Counted from the first letter of the stretch, positions 26,789 to 37,618 are shown. The stretch: 52,281 bases of DNA from Deltaproteobacteria bacterium (GCA_016928025.1 JAFGLN010000008.1:1-52281); one strand, 5' to 3'. Made by a program: numbers and translations. The notes: generated by a model from the letters alone, not told the origin.

Positions 26789-28024
26789 CTACAGTTTGAA
26801 CCTGTCGTTTGTTTGAACGGTCTTCATGATTTTTATCATCAGACGAAAGGGCTTGGACATCGATTGGGTCTGGTTGATGGTTCCGGCCATATAAAGATTC
26901 AGGTCTTCGGAATAATAGAGGAATGAGGCGGTAGACCCCGAATGGCCCCATAAAGGCGGGAGTTTCATGACCCGGTTCATGAAGCGGGGCAGACTGAAGT
27001 ACATGGTGCCGTATCCGTATTGGAGGGGAAAACGTATTTTGTGCCAGTGATGCATCAAATCCAATGACTCTTTGCTGATAATTCGCCCTTCGTTCAGAGC
27101 TTTTAAAAACAGGATCATTTCTTCCGTTGTGGAAACAAGGCCGCCGTCAGCCCAGTAGGAACCGTTGGAACGCAGATTGCTGACAATCCGGTCTTTGTGG
27201 AAGGCGTCCGCCGGTGCCGCCACTGATGGAGCCAGGGATTCGGACCGGCCAATCAGCCAGGTGTGCTTCAAATCCAGAGGGCGAAAGATGAGTTCTTCGT
27301 ACACAACATGAAGAGGCTTGCCGGTTGCGGCCTCGATAATTTTTCCCAGCAATTGGAAGTTGGTGTCCGAATAAGATGCGCCCGTTCCGGGCGGAAAATG
27401 GGGTTTCAGGTCTTTGCGCGCCCTTTCAATGGTTTCATCGACCGTCCAAGACCGGTCCGGCTCTTCCAGAAACAACTCGAAAAGGCTTTTCCCGTCCTGT
27501 CCCTTTTCGGAGTAGTAATCGGCGATGCCCGATGTCTGGGACAGCAATTGCCTGATGGTGATATCACGGGAATAATCTTTTCCCTCATACACATGGATAC
27601 CGCCGATGAGCTTGTCCGGAAGGTACTTCGACATGGGATCGTCCAGAGAGAGGAAGTTTTTTTCATGCAACCGCATCACGACGGCGGCGGTATAAAGCTT
27701 TGTGATGCTGGCGATATAGATGGGCGTGTCCTTGGTCATGGGTGTCCCGCTGTTTTGATTGGCGACGCCAGCGGCGCCGGACCATGAAAATGAGCCGTCG
27801 CCTTTCCTGACGGACACTACGCAATTCCTTACGGATTTATCTTTTTTCACCAAATCGGAAACGTAAAATTGCATCGCCTGATTTAAATTGTCGAATGCGG
27901 GGCCTGACGATCTCCAGCGCGTTATAATGAGTCCCGCAATAAGTATCGCCAAAAGAAGAATGACAATAATAATCGCATGCTTCATTTTTGAAAAAAACTT
28001 CCCGGAACCTGTCATCTGAGACAT
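26789..28024 (-). CDS. Membrane-anchored serine hydrolase, beta-lactamase class C/AmpC-like
   Basis: This 411-residue protein has one N-terminal transmembrane anchor (about 16-35) and a periplasmic beta-lactamase/transpeptidase-like domain. The three active-site motifs are present: SxxK as SITK (about 106-109), YxN-type YSD (about 217-219), and HSG (about 360-362) in place of KTG. Conserved connecting pieces are HLTSGI-like LLSQTSGIADYY and FPPGTGASYSDTNFQLLGKIIE. Family members include D-aminopeptidases, esterases and penicillin-binding proteins; true beta-lactamase activity is not implied. The ribosome site is weak, and internal ATGs at 28015 or 27985 could be used. Confidence 0.88.
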   Translation of the reverse strand: MSQMTGSGKFFSKMKHAIIIVILLLAILIAGLIITRWRSSGPAFDNLNQAMQFYVSDLVKKDKSVRNCVVSVRKGDGSFSWSGAAGVANQNSGTPMTKDTPIYIASITKLYTAAVVMRLHEKNFLSLDDPMSKYLPDKLIGGIHVYEGKDYSRDITIRQLLSQTSGIADYYSEKGQDGKSLFELFLEEPDRSWTVDETIERARKDLKPHFPPGTGASYSDTNFQLLGKIIEAATGKPLHVVYEELIFRPLDLKHTWLIGRSESLAPSVAAPADAFHKDRIVSNLRSNGSYWADGGLVSTTEEMILFLKALNEGRIISKESLDLMHHWHKIRFPLQYGYGTMYFSLPRFMNRVMKLPPLWGHSGSTASFLYYSEDLNLYMAGTINQTQSMSKPFRLMIKIMKTVQTNDRFKL

Positions 28025-28099
28025 CCGAATTTTGTCATTTAAAGTATCCCGCTGAAACGGGCCGTATCGTCTCCAAAAGCTTTCTGCTCCAATGATATT

Positions 28100-28621
28100 T
28101 TAGAATAGTCCCGGGATCATCCGCCATCGCACCGTTTTTTGATAATGCCGGTATTCGTTGGGGAATGTCTGCAATAGCACGGCTTCTTCTTTTAGGGACG
28201 TCACCACCCAATGGCCAATCGTCAACACAGACAATAGGAATGTTATCAAAACACCGAAAGCAAGGGCAATGCCTATGTTTTGAACGATGAGACTCAGGTA
28301 CAGAGGGTGGCGGATTTTTGCGTGGACCCCCGTGACGACAATCTTGTCGATATGGTCGGACTGTTCGTGGGCCTGCTTATGATTTTTCTCTGTCCATCCA
28401 TGGAAGACAAGCGCGAAGATGACAAGTATGCCGCCGAGAATATTGGATATGGGGAAAACGGAAAACCGGGTCCAGGAAAAAACCAGGCCGCAGATTCCTG
28501 ACCCGATCAGAATCAAAAGCTCAAACATGCCCCGGCGAAAAGGATTGGAAAGAAAAATCTTGTCGACGATCGATCCGGTTCTCATGGTGGTGATATCCTC
28601 AAAATCTTTCTCAAAATCCAT
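28100..28621 (-). CDS. Isoprenylcysteine carboxyl methyltransferase-like membrane protein
   Basis: This 173-residue protein has about four hydrophobic helices and the ICMT/PEMT-type SAM-binding signature near the C-terminus: VVTGVHAKIRHPLYLS (GPYxxVRHPxY in relatives), then EEAVLLQTFPNEYRHYQKTVRWRMIP. Bacterial members methylate small lipophilic or isoprenoid acids or phospholipids, but their substrates are mostly unknown. It lies 28 bases downstream of the acyl-CoA ligase on the same strand and may be co-transcribed with it. Confidence 0.85.
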   Translation of the reverse strand: MDFEKDFEDITTMRTGSIVDKIFLSNPFRRGMFELLILIGSGICGLVFSWTRFSVFPISNILGGILVIFALVFHGWTEKNHKQAHEQSDHIDKIVVTGVHAKIRHPLYLSLIVQNIGIALAFGVLITFLLSVLTIGHWVVTSLKEEAVLLQTFPNEYRHYQKTVRWRMIPGLF

Positions 28622-28649
28622 TCTCTGGAAGCTTCATATTTGTCGTATA

Positions 28650-30230
28650 TCATTTTGTTATTTTCTGCTCCAGGTCTTTGAATAACTGTTCTTTGATCAC
28701 CTTGCCCCCGGCGTTCTTGGGCAGCGCTGCGGTAAAGAAAACATATTCGGGGATTTTATATTTGGCCAGTTTGCCGGCGCAGAACTCCCGGATTTCTTCT
28801 GCTGTGGGGTTTTGCCCGGGAACGGCGATGACGGCCGCCGCCACTTTTTCTCCCATGACCTTGTCCGGCATGCCCAGGACCGCCACTTCCAGGACCTGCG
28901 GGTGTAGATAAATGATATTTTCCACTTCGACGGGATAAACATTCTCTCCGCCACGGTTGATCATGTCTTTCTTGCGGCTGACCACATAAAAGAATTCCTC
29001 ATCGTCGACCCGTCCCAAATCACCGGTAAGAAACCATCCGTTCCTGAAGGCTTTTGCTGTCTCTTCCGGATTGTTGTAATAACCGTCCGCCACATTGGGT
29101 CCTTTAACGGCGATCTCGCCGACTTTACCTTGCTGAACTTCCTGCATGGTTTCGTTGACGATCTTCGCTTCGCAGCCGAGGCTGGGGCGCCCGATGGACG
29201 TTGGTTGCTCCGTACATTCCCGATCCATATTGGCCAGTGATACGGACGCTTCCGTCAGGCCGAAGCCGTTAAAAAACTTGGCGTTGACAAAGGCCTTCTT
29301 CATCTCCCCCATCAGGTCCGGCGACATGGGGGCGGCGCCGAAACCGGCGATCTTGATGGAGCTTAAATCATATTTCTTCGCTTCCTCCGTTCCCAGCAGT
29401 ATCCTGTAAATGGCGGGTGATCCCACCAGGTAGTCAATCTTTTCCCGTTCCACGAGTTCGAGAAATGCCTGGATGTTGAGGGCGCTTAACATCACGACGG
29501 TGTTTGCCATCCTCATACAGGGCAGGAACTGCTCCTGAAGGGCCATCACATGAAAAAGAGGGGCGACGATCAGTGTTTTTCTCCCCACTGCGGGGTCGCT
29601 GACCCCCAGTATCTTCATGTATTGTTCAAGCCGCAGGGCGCTGTGAATGAGATTGCGGTGGACGATCCGAACCCCCTTGGGCTTGCCCGTCGTGCCGGAG
29701 GTAAAAAGGATGGTATGGAGATCGTCTTCGTTTAAGGCCGCCGGCGGACAGATACCACCGGAGCCCCAGATTTGGCTCAGAAAGCTACTTTCCAGCTTTG
29801 ACGCCGCCAGGCCGTCGAGGCCTTTATCCCAGGTGTCGTTGTCAACAATCGCCACAGAAGGTGTGGTCTCTTTTATCTGAAATTCCAGCTCCAGTTTTGT
29901 CAGGCGGGTATTGAGAACAACGGACACGGCGCCCAGCTTCGATGCGGCCAAAAATACGACGGGAAACGCGTCATCGTTCTTGAGGAATACGGCCACCCGG
30001 TCTCCTTTTTTTAAATGACGGTCTTGTTGAAGATACGCGGCCAGTTCATCCACCCGGCGGTTTAATTCGGCGTAGGTCAGGCGGAGGTCTCCGTAGATTA
30101 CCGCCAGGCGGTCGGGATAATCTTCCGCGGTCTTATAAAACATTTCATAAACGGTATGCGGCCGATTGACGTAAGTCTTGATCACGTGGTTGTTTATTTT
30201 CTTGTCTTCAAAGTCGTATCGCGATGACAT
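28650..30230 (-). CDS. Class I acyl-CoA synthetase (AMP-forming)
   Basis: This 526-residue enzyme would activate a carboxylic acid to its CoA ester through an acyl-AMP. Motifs in order: LFTSGTTGKPKGV (P-loop, about 175), FGAAPMSPDLMGEM, FNGFGLTEAS (A5), GWFLTGDLGRVDDEEFFYVVSRKKDMINRGGENVYP (A7-A8, hinge Arg/Lys), and the C-terminal PKNAGGKVIKEQL with catalytic Lys. It belongs to the medium/long-chain fatty acid or aryl-acid ligase group; the exact substrate cannot be told. AGGAGG lies upstream of the ATG. It is divergent from an acyl-CoA dehydrogenase, which suggests the two act on the same acyl-CoA. Confidence 0.92.
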   Translation of the reverse strand: MSSRYDFEDKKINNHVIKTYVNRPHTVYEMFYKTAEDYPDRLAVIYGDLRLTYAELNRRVDELAAYLQQDRHLKKGDRVAVFLKNDDAFPVVFLAASKLGAVSVVLNTRLTKLELEFQIKETTPSVAIVDNDTWDKGLDGLAASKLESSFLSQIWGSGGICPPAALNEDDLHTILFTSGTTGKPKGVRIVHRNLIHSALRLEQYMKILGVSDPAVGRKTLIVAPLFHVMALQEQFLPCMRMANTVVMLSALNIQAFLELVEREKIDYLVGSPAIYRILLGTEEAKKYDLSSIKIAGFGAAPMSPDLMGEMKKAFVNAKFFNGFGLTEASVSLANMDRECTEQPTSIGRPSLGCEAKIVNETMQEVQQGKVGEIAVKGPNVADGYYNNPEETAKAFRNGWFLTGDLGRVDDEEFFYVVSRKKDMINRGGENVYPVEVENIIYLHPQVLEVAVLGMPDKVMGEKVAAAVIAVPGQNPTAEEIREFCAGKLAKYKIPEYVFFTAALPKNAGGKVIKEQLFKDLEQKITK

Positions 30231-30323
30231 GGTCGCCTCCTGTCGATAAATTCTGCGGTTGGTTGATGAAAGGACGCTGTGATGTCGCCGAAACGGATGC
30301 CCGCCCGGTGGGTGCCTGGGGAA

Positions 30324-30351
30324 AGTATAGGCGAAGCTTAAATTATGTCAA
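30324..30351 (-). promoter_or_regulatory. Sigma-70 promoter of the acyl-CoA synthetase gene
   Basis: On the reverse strand TTGACA (30351-30346), a 16-base spacer and TATACT (30329-30324) form a near-consensus promoter about 95 bases upstream of the ligase start. Confidence 0.78.
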
Positions 30352-30376
30352 GTCATCTTTGAAAAACAAAATTTCT

Positions 30377-30405
30377 TTGACCCGCCCTGTCGTTCTTCGT
30401 ATACT
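30377..30405 (+). promoter_or_regulatory. Sigma-70 promoter of the acyl-CoA dehydrogenase gene
   Basis: TTGACC (30377-30382), a 17-base spacer and TATACT (30400-30405). Its -35 lies only 25 bases from the -35 of the divergent ligase promoter, so one regulator could control both. Confidence 0.78.
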
Positions 30406-30488
30406 CTTGCATTAAAGAGAAATTTTTCTCAACACGCGGGGCAAAGTCTGTTTAAGGTTTACATCATTAGGAGCCCTTTGAATTTAAA

Positions 30489-30505
30489 GGGGAAATAATT
30501 TCCCC
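30489..30505 (+). promoter_or_regulatory. Hairpin or operator in the acyl-CoA dehydrogenase leader
   Basis: GGGGAAA (30489-30495) and TTTCCCC (30499-30505) are perfect inverted copies around TAA. The site lies between the promoter and the ribosome site, a usual place for a repressor operator or a leader hairpin. Confidence 0.4.
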
Positions 30506-30539
30506 TCAATAACCGGAAGAAGTTAAAGGAGGAAACCTC

Positions 30540-31697
30540 ATGGACTTTCAATTAAACGAAGAACAGAGAATGTTCAAAAACATGGTGCATGATTTCGCCG
30601 ATCAGCGGATGGCAGCGATCGTCCAGGAATGGGAGGAAAAGGGCGCTTTTCTGGAGAAGAATATCTTATCGCAGTATGCGGAATTGGGACTTCTGGGGAT
30701 CACACTTCCGGAGCAGTACGGCGGGGCGGGATTGACGGCCTTCGAAGCCGTCCTGGCCATCGAAGAGCTGGCAAGGGTCAGCCCGATTGCCGCCCTGCCG
30801 GTCTTCGAAACCAGTGTCGGCCCGATCCGTGTGGTCGAGATGTTCGGGACGGAAGAGCAAAAAGAGCGCTTCATTCCTCCCGCCTGTACCGGTGAAAAAT
30901 TGATGGCCGTGGCGATGACGGAACCGGAGGCCGGCTCCGCTTTGACCGATCTGACGACCCGGGCCGTGCTCAAGGGGGATCATTATGTTGTCAACGGCCA
31001 GAAGCGGTTTATCTCGGGTGGCGGCCATTCGGACGCCTATATGGTTTATGTCCGGCTCAGCGAGCAGAAGGGCGCCAAAGGGATTGGGGGCATCATTATC
31101 GAAAAGGATTCTCCCGGTTTCACCTTTGGCAAGCAGGAAGTCTTTATGGGTTTACACGGCATGCCGAGCTGTGACCTGATTTTTGAAGACTGCCTCGTTC
31201 CCAAAGAAAATCTGGTTATCTCCGAAGGAGGATTTGCCTTTTTGATGCAGGCCTTTGACGTCGAGCGTTGCGGCAACGCCACGATGTCTCTTGGCATCGC
31301 CTGGGGCGCGCTGGAGGCGGCCAAGAAATATTCCCAGGAACGCCGGGCGTTCGGAAAACCCATCTGTGAGTTTCAGGCCGTCCAACTCCTTCTGGCCGAC
31401 ATGGCTATGAAGGTCGAGGCCGCTCGCCTGCTGATTTATCGGGCCGCCGTCAATGCCGGTCTGGGGCTTCCATCTATTTATGAGTCTTCCGTGGCCAAGT
31501 GTTTTGCTAATGAGATCGGGAAGGAAGTAACGGATATGGCACTCCAGGTCTTCGGAGGATATGGTTATTCCAAGGAATATCCCATTGAGCGCATGCTACG
31601 TGACAGCCGGGGCTGGCCGGTTGCGGGAGGCACCGTGCAGATGCAGCGGGTCAATATCGCCGGCGCCATGCTGGGACGGCGGTTTAACCAGCGCTGA
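30540..31697 (+). CDS. Acyl-CoA dehydrogenase
   Basis: This FAD-dependent enzyme of 385 residues introduces a 2,3 double bond in acyl-CoA during beta-oxidation. Family marks are MTEPEAGSALTDLTTRA and the GQKRFISGG segment (FAD and substrate binding), MSLGIAWGALEAAKKYSQERRAFGKPICEFQAVQ, and the C-terminal QVFGGYGYSKEYPIERMLRD. Its N-terminal FQLNEEQRMFKNMVHDFADQ is the standard ACAD start. Specificity (short-chain, glutaryl or other) cannot be fixed by eye. AAAGGAGG precedes the ATG. With the divergent ligase it could start degradation or syntrophic oxidation of an acid. Confidence 0.93.
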   Translation: MDFQLNEEQRMFKNMVHDFADQRMAAIVQEWEEKGAFLEKNILSQYAELGLLGITLPEQYGGAGLTAFEAVLAIEELARVSPIAALPVFETSVGPIRVVEMFGTEEQKERFIPPACTGEKLMAVAMTEPEAGSALTDLTTRAVLKGDHYVVNGQKRFISGGGHSDAYMVYVRLSEQKGAKGIGGIIIEKDSPGFTFGKQEVFMGLHGMPSCDLIFEDCLVPKENLVISEGGFAFLMQAFDVERCGNATMSLGIAWGALEAAKKYSQERRAFGKPICEFQAVQLLLADMAMKVEAARLLIYRAAVNAGLGLPSIYESSVAKCFANEIGKEVTDMALQVFGGYGYSKEYPIERMLRDSRGWPVAGGTVQMQRVNIAGAMLGRRFNQR

Positions 31698-31718
31698 AAA
31701 GGCTTTTTTCCTTTTTTT

Positions 31719-31788
31719 GTCATTCCGGACTTGATCCGGAATCCAGTGTTTTCAATATGTTCTGGATACCGGCTTTTGCCGGTATGAC
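31719..31788. repeat. Palindromic intergenic repeat (GTCATTCCGG ... CCGGTATGAC)
   Basis: A 70-base element has inverted ends: GTCATTCCGGACTTGATCC at the left and CTGGATACCGG...CCGGTATGAC at the right, each half with its own small palindrome. Elements of this look are common dispersed repeats in many bacterial genomes. It sits just after the acyl-CoA dehydrogenase gene and resembles the hairpin at 1311-1344. Confidence 0.6.
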
Positions 31789-31915
31789 GTGAAGAGGACT
31801 TTTTACGAATCCGTCACGAGTGATAAGTAATTATCTGATCATGTTAATCTTTTTCCTTGCTGCCCGTCGTATGATTTTCTTGCCTGGTGGGCTTTGCCGG
31901 GGCATGGATAATTAT

Positions 31916-31968
31916 AAAAAACGCCGCTTTCTGCCTTTTCCCCAAGGTAGATTTAAGCGGCGTTTTTT
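31916..31968 (-). terminator. Bidirectional terminator after groEL
   Basis: AAAAAACGCCGCTT (31916-31929) pairs with AAGCGGCGTTTTTT (31955-31968) around a 25-base loop. Because both an A-run and a T-run flank the stem, it works in both directions. It lies 12 bases past the groEL stop. Confidence 0.8.
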
Positions 31969-31980
31969 GATCTGCAGAAT

Positions 31981-33672
<1,692 letters not shown>

Positions 33673-33715
33673 TTAATGTATTGATATCTTTACCGTCTGA
33701 CGAAAACACAGCGCT

Positions 33716-33743
33716 AATATAATCACAAAAGCGCGCTTGTCAA
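33716..33743 (-). promoter_or_regulatory. Sigma-70 promoter of groEL
   Basis: On the reverse strand TTGACA (33743-33738), 16 bases and TATATT (33721-33716). No CIRCE inverted repeat (TTAGCACTC) or clear heat-shock sigma-32 promoter is seen, so expression may be constitutive. Confidence 0.65.
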
Positions 33744-33890
33744 GGGAATTGAAGGGGGATATCGCGAAAACTTGTTCAGGCTGTAAAATATTATTTACAA
33801 TTTTCATAATAAGTTGTTATTGAATTTTAGACAGTTGAGACATACCGCCAAAATTCGGCCTTAATGGAGGGGGTACAACGGGAAACGAAA

Positions 33891-34856
33891 ATGGCAAAGG
33901 AAACTCACGACATTAATACGGACATCCTTAAGACGGGTATGCTCGAGGATGATCAAATACGGCAGGCAAAAACCCGGCGTGTCGTTAATCTTGGCTTGGG
34001 CGCCAATGCCTTTCTGGCCATCACGAAACTGTCCGCCGGTATTGTCGGCCACAGCCAGGCCTTGCTTGTGGACGGCATCAATTCGCTTTCGGATGTAATT
34101 TATTTCATTATTGTACGCATTCTGGTGACCTTGTCGGCTAAACCTGCCGATGAAGAACATCCGTACGGACACCATCAATTGGAAAGCATTGCCGCCGTGA
34201 TTGTCGGGGCCTTCGTTATTACGACGGGGCTGGCGATCTTTATGGACTCCGTCAATAAGACATTCGATTTGTATACCGGCAGTGTGGCGGTCAATCCAAT
34301 CAGCTCATTCACGTTCATTGTTGCCGTTGGAACAGTGGTAATTAAAATCATCCTCATGATCAATGCCAAATTAATCGGTACGCGGATTCAAAGTATCGCC
34401 GTCCTTGCGCTGGCAAGAGACCACCGCAATGATATATGCGCTTCGGCGGGAGCGGCCGTCGGCATCTTATTCGGTCTTCTGGGGTACCCGATTTTTGATC
34501 CCGTCGCAGGGGCTGTTGTTGCCGTTGTGGTGGTGAAGACAGGCATTGATATTCTAAGAGAGTCGGCAAACGAATTGATGGATTCCGTGCCCAGTAAAGA
34601 GATTGATGAACAAATCAGGACCCTTGTAAAAAAAATACCCGGTGTTCAAACGGTCGAGCAGGTGCATGCCCATCGGTTCGGCCCTTATTTGATTGTCAAT
34701 ATCACCATCGGAATCGATGGCCGGCAGACCGTGGCCGAAGGAAACAAAATCGCGGATGCCGTCGAAGACTATCTCTGTGAAAAAATTTACTTTTTACGAA
34801 AGGTTTATGTCCATTGCCACCCCGTTTACACCGACAACCGGGAGGATCATTCTTAG
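33891..34856 (+). CDS. Cation diffusion facilitator (CDF) metal transporter
   Basis: This proton-driven divalent-metal exporter has about 321 residues. Six helices are followed by a cytoplasmic ferredoxin-like domain (about 235-320). Metal-site motifs are DGINSLSDVIYF in helix 2 and DHRNDICASAGAAVG in helix 5; HPYGHHQLE is the usual loop. The D...D / H..D pattern in helices 2 and 5 is shared by several CDF subgroups, so the metal (Zn, Fe, Mn or Cd) is not certain. The start is unsure: an in-frame ATG at 33864 would add nine residues, and neither has an ideal ribosome site. Confidence 0.9.
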   Translation: MAKETHDINTDILKTGMLEDDQIRQAKTRRVVNLGLGANAFLAITKLSAGIVGHSQALLVDGINSLSDVIYFIIVRILVTLSAKPADEEHPYGHHQLESIAAVIVGAFVITTGLAIFMDSVNKTFDLYTGSVAVNPISSFTFIVAVGTVVIKIILMINAKLIGTRIQSIAVLALARDHRNDICASAGAAVGILFGLLGYPIFDPVAGAVVAVVVVKTGIDILRESANELMDSVPSKEIDEQIRTLVKKIPGVQTVEQVHAHRFGPYLIVNITIGIDGRQTVAEGNKIADAVEDYLCEKIYFLRKVYVHCHPVYTDNREDHS

Positions 34857-34877
34857 CTTGCCTGCCGGTTAATTTCC

Positions 34878-34907
34878 TTGACAGGCGGTGAGCCCGTAAC
34901 CTATAAT
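34878..34907 (+). promoter_or_regulatory. Sigma-70 promoter of the zinc-ribbon gene
   Basis: TTGACA (34878-34883), an 18-base spacer and TATAAT (34902-34907). It is about 60 bases upstream of the zinc-ribbon ATG, which also has AGGAGGGG. Confidence 0.72.
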
Positions 34908-34968
34908 TCTTTTAGTGAAAATAGAAACTTAAACGTAATGACGAAACCGGAAGTCAGGAGGGGTCAAA

Positions 34969-35172
34969 ATGAAAAAAACATGTGATTCCTGCGGTCAGGA
35001 ATACCATTCCGGTGAGGATTGGATCAAATGTCCCCATTGCGGTCGCGTCTTATGTCCCCGTTGTACCGAGCGGGAAAGCAAAAAAGACGTTTACATCGCA
35101 AGATTTCGGGAAGGCGACCCATATACTCGATTGCGGTTGAGGTGTCCCAGTTACTCGATTGAAATGATGTAA
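34969..35172 (+). CDS. Small zinc-ribbon protein
   Basis: This 67-residue protein has cysteine pairs CDSC (5-8), CPHC (21-24) and CPRC (29-32), enough for one or two zinc sites. Near the C-terminus a further pair would be expected as CPSCG, but the sequence reads CPSYS, so the second cysteine is missing. It may therefore have lost one ligand. It has a good promoter and ribosome site and is probably expressed. Function is unknown; small zinc ribbons often bind nucleic acids or protein partners. Confidence 0.62.
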   Translation: MKKTCDSCGQEYHSGEDWIKCPHCGRVLCPRCTERESKKDVYIARFREGDPYTRLRLRCPSYSIEMM

Positions 35173-35326
35173 GTATTTCCGCCCACATGGCTTTCCACTT
35201 CTCTCTTGAACCTGAGCTTATCTGTTGTTGCTCGCACTAACAAAAACATTTTATTTCGCAAGTCTGCCACTGCTCGTTTCATCATCATCGGCAGTTGCAG
35301 TGCAAAGCCGTAAAACGCTCTGGTCT

Positions 35327-35701
35327 ATGATCTATCAAATCGTTACCGATCTTATTGTTATTCTTCATTTATTATTTATTTGCTTTGCCCTGGCCGGCGG
35401 CTTGCTGGTGTTGAAGTGGCGCCACATCGCCTGGCTGCATCTGCCTGCGGTGCTATGGGCGGCATGCATTGAATTTGTCGGCGGGATTTGTCCCCTGACA
35501 CCGCTTGAAAACTGGCTGAGCGCCAGGAGTGGAGGAAGTGTCTATCTATTAGATTTTATTGAACAGTATATTCTGAAACTCATTTATCCGGAAAGCCTGA
35601 CACCGCATATGCAGATTGTCCTGGGGCTCATGGTCATCTTCGTAAATGGGGTTGTTTATTTGTGGGTGTGGTACGGCAAAAAGATTGGGAACAGGGTTTA
35701 G
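35327..35701 (+). CDS. DUF2784 membrane protein
   Basis: This 124-residue membrane protein has three to four helices and matches DUF2784 along its length: MIYQIVTDLIVILHLLFICFALAGGLLVLKW, AWLHLPAVLWAACIEFVGGICPLTPLENWL, FIEQYILKLIYP and a last helix. I chose ATG 35327 because conservation begins there; the upstream in-frame extension to 35225 has no family match. The ribosome site is weak. No function is known for DUF2784. Confidence 0.8.
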   Translation: MIYQIVTDLIVILHLLFICFALAGGLLVLKWRHIAWLHLPAVLWAACIEFVGGICPLTPLENWLSARSGGSVYLLDFIEQYILKLIYPESLTPHMQIVLGLMVIFVNGVVYLWVWYGKKIGNRV

Positions 35702-35914
35702 GATCGAGGTCATGGGCACCTTCCCATGGTGACCGGTAACGACTGACAAGGACTTCATGCCATGTTGAATATGTGCCTGTTCTTGGTGACGGGTAGCGGA
35801 CTTCCTGCGACTCTGTTTAGACTGCGCAAGCTTTTCAAAGCAGGCTTTCCCTTCCCAAATATCAATGAACGTCGTGTCCCGGAAAGTTGAATTCAGCAGG
35901 TATTGATGATTGAT

Positions 35915-37618
35915 CTACAGGTTTTCCGCCAACAGGGTCAATCCACGGACAGTGTCCGCACCCAGATGGAAGCGGATTACCTTCCGTCCGGCGGTGACCA
36001 GTGCCCTTCCATCGCCGAGGACCTGGGCCATTTTCAGGATGCCGAAGGTCACTGCTGAGCCTGGTTCGCCAGCCTCATCGGGGATGGGCAGATCGCCGGG
36101 GCTATCGGCGGTAAATTGCATGAATAATCCTTTGCCGCTGTCGCCTTTGTGAAGTTGACCCGTGGAATGAAGGAAGCGCGGGCCGTAACCGATCGTCACA
36201 GCCAGCTTGAATTTGTCGCGAAGGTGATGCTGCAGGGCCAGAAGGGCGGTACGGGTTTGTCTTGTCGGTTGGATAAAGGCCTGCAGAGCAATGTAGGTCC
36301 CCGGTTTGGCCTGTTGGAAAAAAGCATCTAAAATATCCGCGAGGTTCCTGCCTTGAACATCCCCGAAGACGGTGATCCCTTTTTCCGAAACAAGAGGCTT
36401 GTCGTCAGGCAAAGAACCTTTTTGGGCGTAGTCCGAGATCATCTGCCTGGCCAGCACTTTTGCCGTGTCCACATTGGGCTGATCGAAAGGATTGACGGCC
36501 AGGAGGTGTCCCGCGACAGCCGTGGCCAGTTCCCAGATCAAACACTGACAGCCCAGACTATAGAGGTCGTCAAGGAGAATGTGAATGACGGGATAACCCG
36601 CTTCCGCGAGACCGGCAAGCTTTTTCTCATCGTCAGGGTCATCTTTCAGCCCGATGAAGATAAAGATTCGATCGTTGCCGTATACGGAAGGGTTACCCAG
36701 GGGTTCCCCGACGACGGGCAGGATCCCTTTGCCTTCTTTCCCCAGGCTTTCGGCAATGAGTTGTTCGATCCAGGCGCCGAAGCTTTCGATTTGCGGTGAA
36801 AAGAAAAATGTCACCTTGTCCCTTCCCGCTTTGGCCGTTTCCCCCAGAACAGCGCCCAAAAAAATGCCACTCAAAACGCCTTTGTGGAATTCCTCGGATT
36901 CCGTTAATTCCGTGGCCAATGCCGTTTGCGCGGTTTCCAGTAGCCTCCGGATATCCATCCCGATCAGCGCCGCCGGTACAAGGCCGAAGAAAGTCAGGGC
37001 CGAATAACGCCCGCCGACGTCGGGATCGTTGAGAAAGATTTTACGAAAGTTGTATTTTTCCGCCGTGGCGGCCAGAGAACTTCCCGGATCGGTAATGGCG
37101 ATGAACTGATCTCCCGCGTTTGAGGCGCCGGTTTTTTCTTGAACCCGATTGTAGCAGTACTTGAATAACGATAAAGTTTCGACGGTGCCGCCCGACTTGG
37201 TGGAGACGATAAAAAGTGTCCTGGTTAAATCGAGTTTTTCGACGGCGGCCAGGATGGCGCCGGGATCGGTGCTGTCGAGCACTGACAGGTCCAAATAACC
37301 TTCCGCGACGCCGAATGTCTTACGGAAGACCTCAGGTGCCAAACTCGATCCTCCCATGCCCAGCAGGAGGGCATGCGTGTAGCCGTCGGTTCGCACATCA
37401 TTGACAAAATTTTGTATCTCAGCGATGTTGCCCATCATGGAACCGGGACTGTCAAGCCATCCAAGACGGTTGGCGATGTCATCGGGAGAGGGCTTCCAGA
37501 GGGTGTGATCTTTTTTCCAGATGCGGCGGACGACATGATTTTTTTGCATTTCTTCAACGGCTGCTTCGACGGCGGGACCGTATTCGCCGAGCGTTACGCT
37601 CACCAATGCACCAGCCAT
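35915..37618 (-). CDS. pgi: Phosphoglucose isomerase (transaldolase-associated type)
   Basis: This enzyme interconverts glucose-6-phosphate and fructose-6-phosphate. The 567-residue protein has the two SIS-like PGI subdomains: LLGMGGSSLAPEVFRKTFG, VSTKSGGTVETLSLFKY (phosphate loop), DPGSSLAATAEKYNFRKIFLNDPDVGGRYSALT, and GYGPRFLHSTGQLHKG. The sequence is closest to the PGI half of fused transaldolase/PGI proteins, here without the transaldolase. Start ATG 37618 has GGAGG nearby; an upstream in-frame start at 37672 adds residues without conservation. It is the last gene of the reverse-strand operon with glucokinase and transketolase. Confidence 0.88.
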   Translation of the reverse strand: MAGALVSVTLGEYGPAVEAAVEEMQKNHVVRRIWKKDHTLWKPSPDDIANRLGWLDSPGSMMGNIAEIQNFVNDVRTDGYTHALLLGMGGSSLAPEVFRKTFGVAEGYLDLSVLDSTDPGAILAAVEKLDLTRTLFIVSTKSGGTVETLSLFKYCYNRVQEKTGASNAGDQFIAITDPGSSLAATAEKYNFRKIFLNDPDVGGRYSALTFFGLVPAALIGMDIRRLLETAQTALATELTESEEFHKGVLSGIFLGAVLGETAKAGRDKVTFFFSPQIESFGAWIEQLIAESLGKEGKGILPVVGEPLGNPSVYGNDRIFIFIGLKDDPDDEKKLAGLAEAGYPVIHILLDDLYSLGCQCLIWELATAVAGHLLAVNPFDQPNVDTAKVLARQMISDYAQKGSLPDDKPLVSEKGITVFGDVQGRNLADILDAFFQQAKPGTYIALQAFIQPTRQTRTALLALQHHLRDKFKLAVTIGYGPRFLHSTGQLHKGDSGKGLFMQFTADSPGDLPIPDEAGEPGSAVTFGILKMAQVLGDGRALVTAGRKVIRFHLGADTVRGLTLLAENL

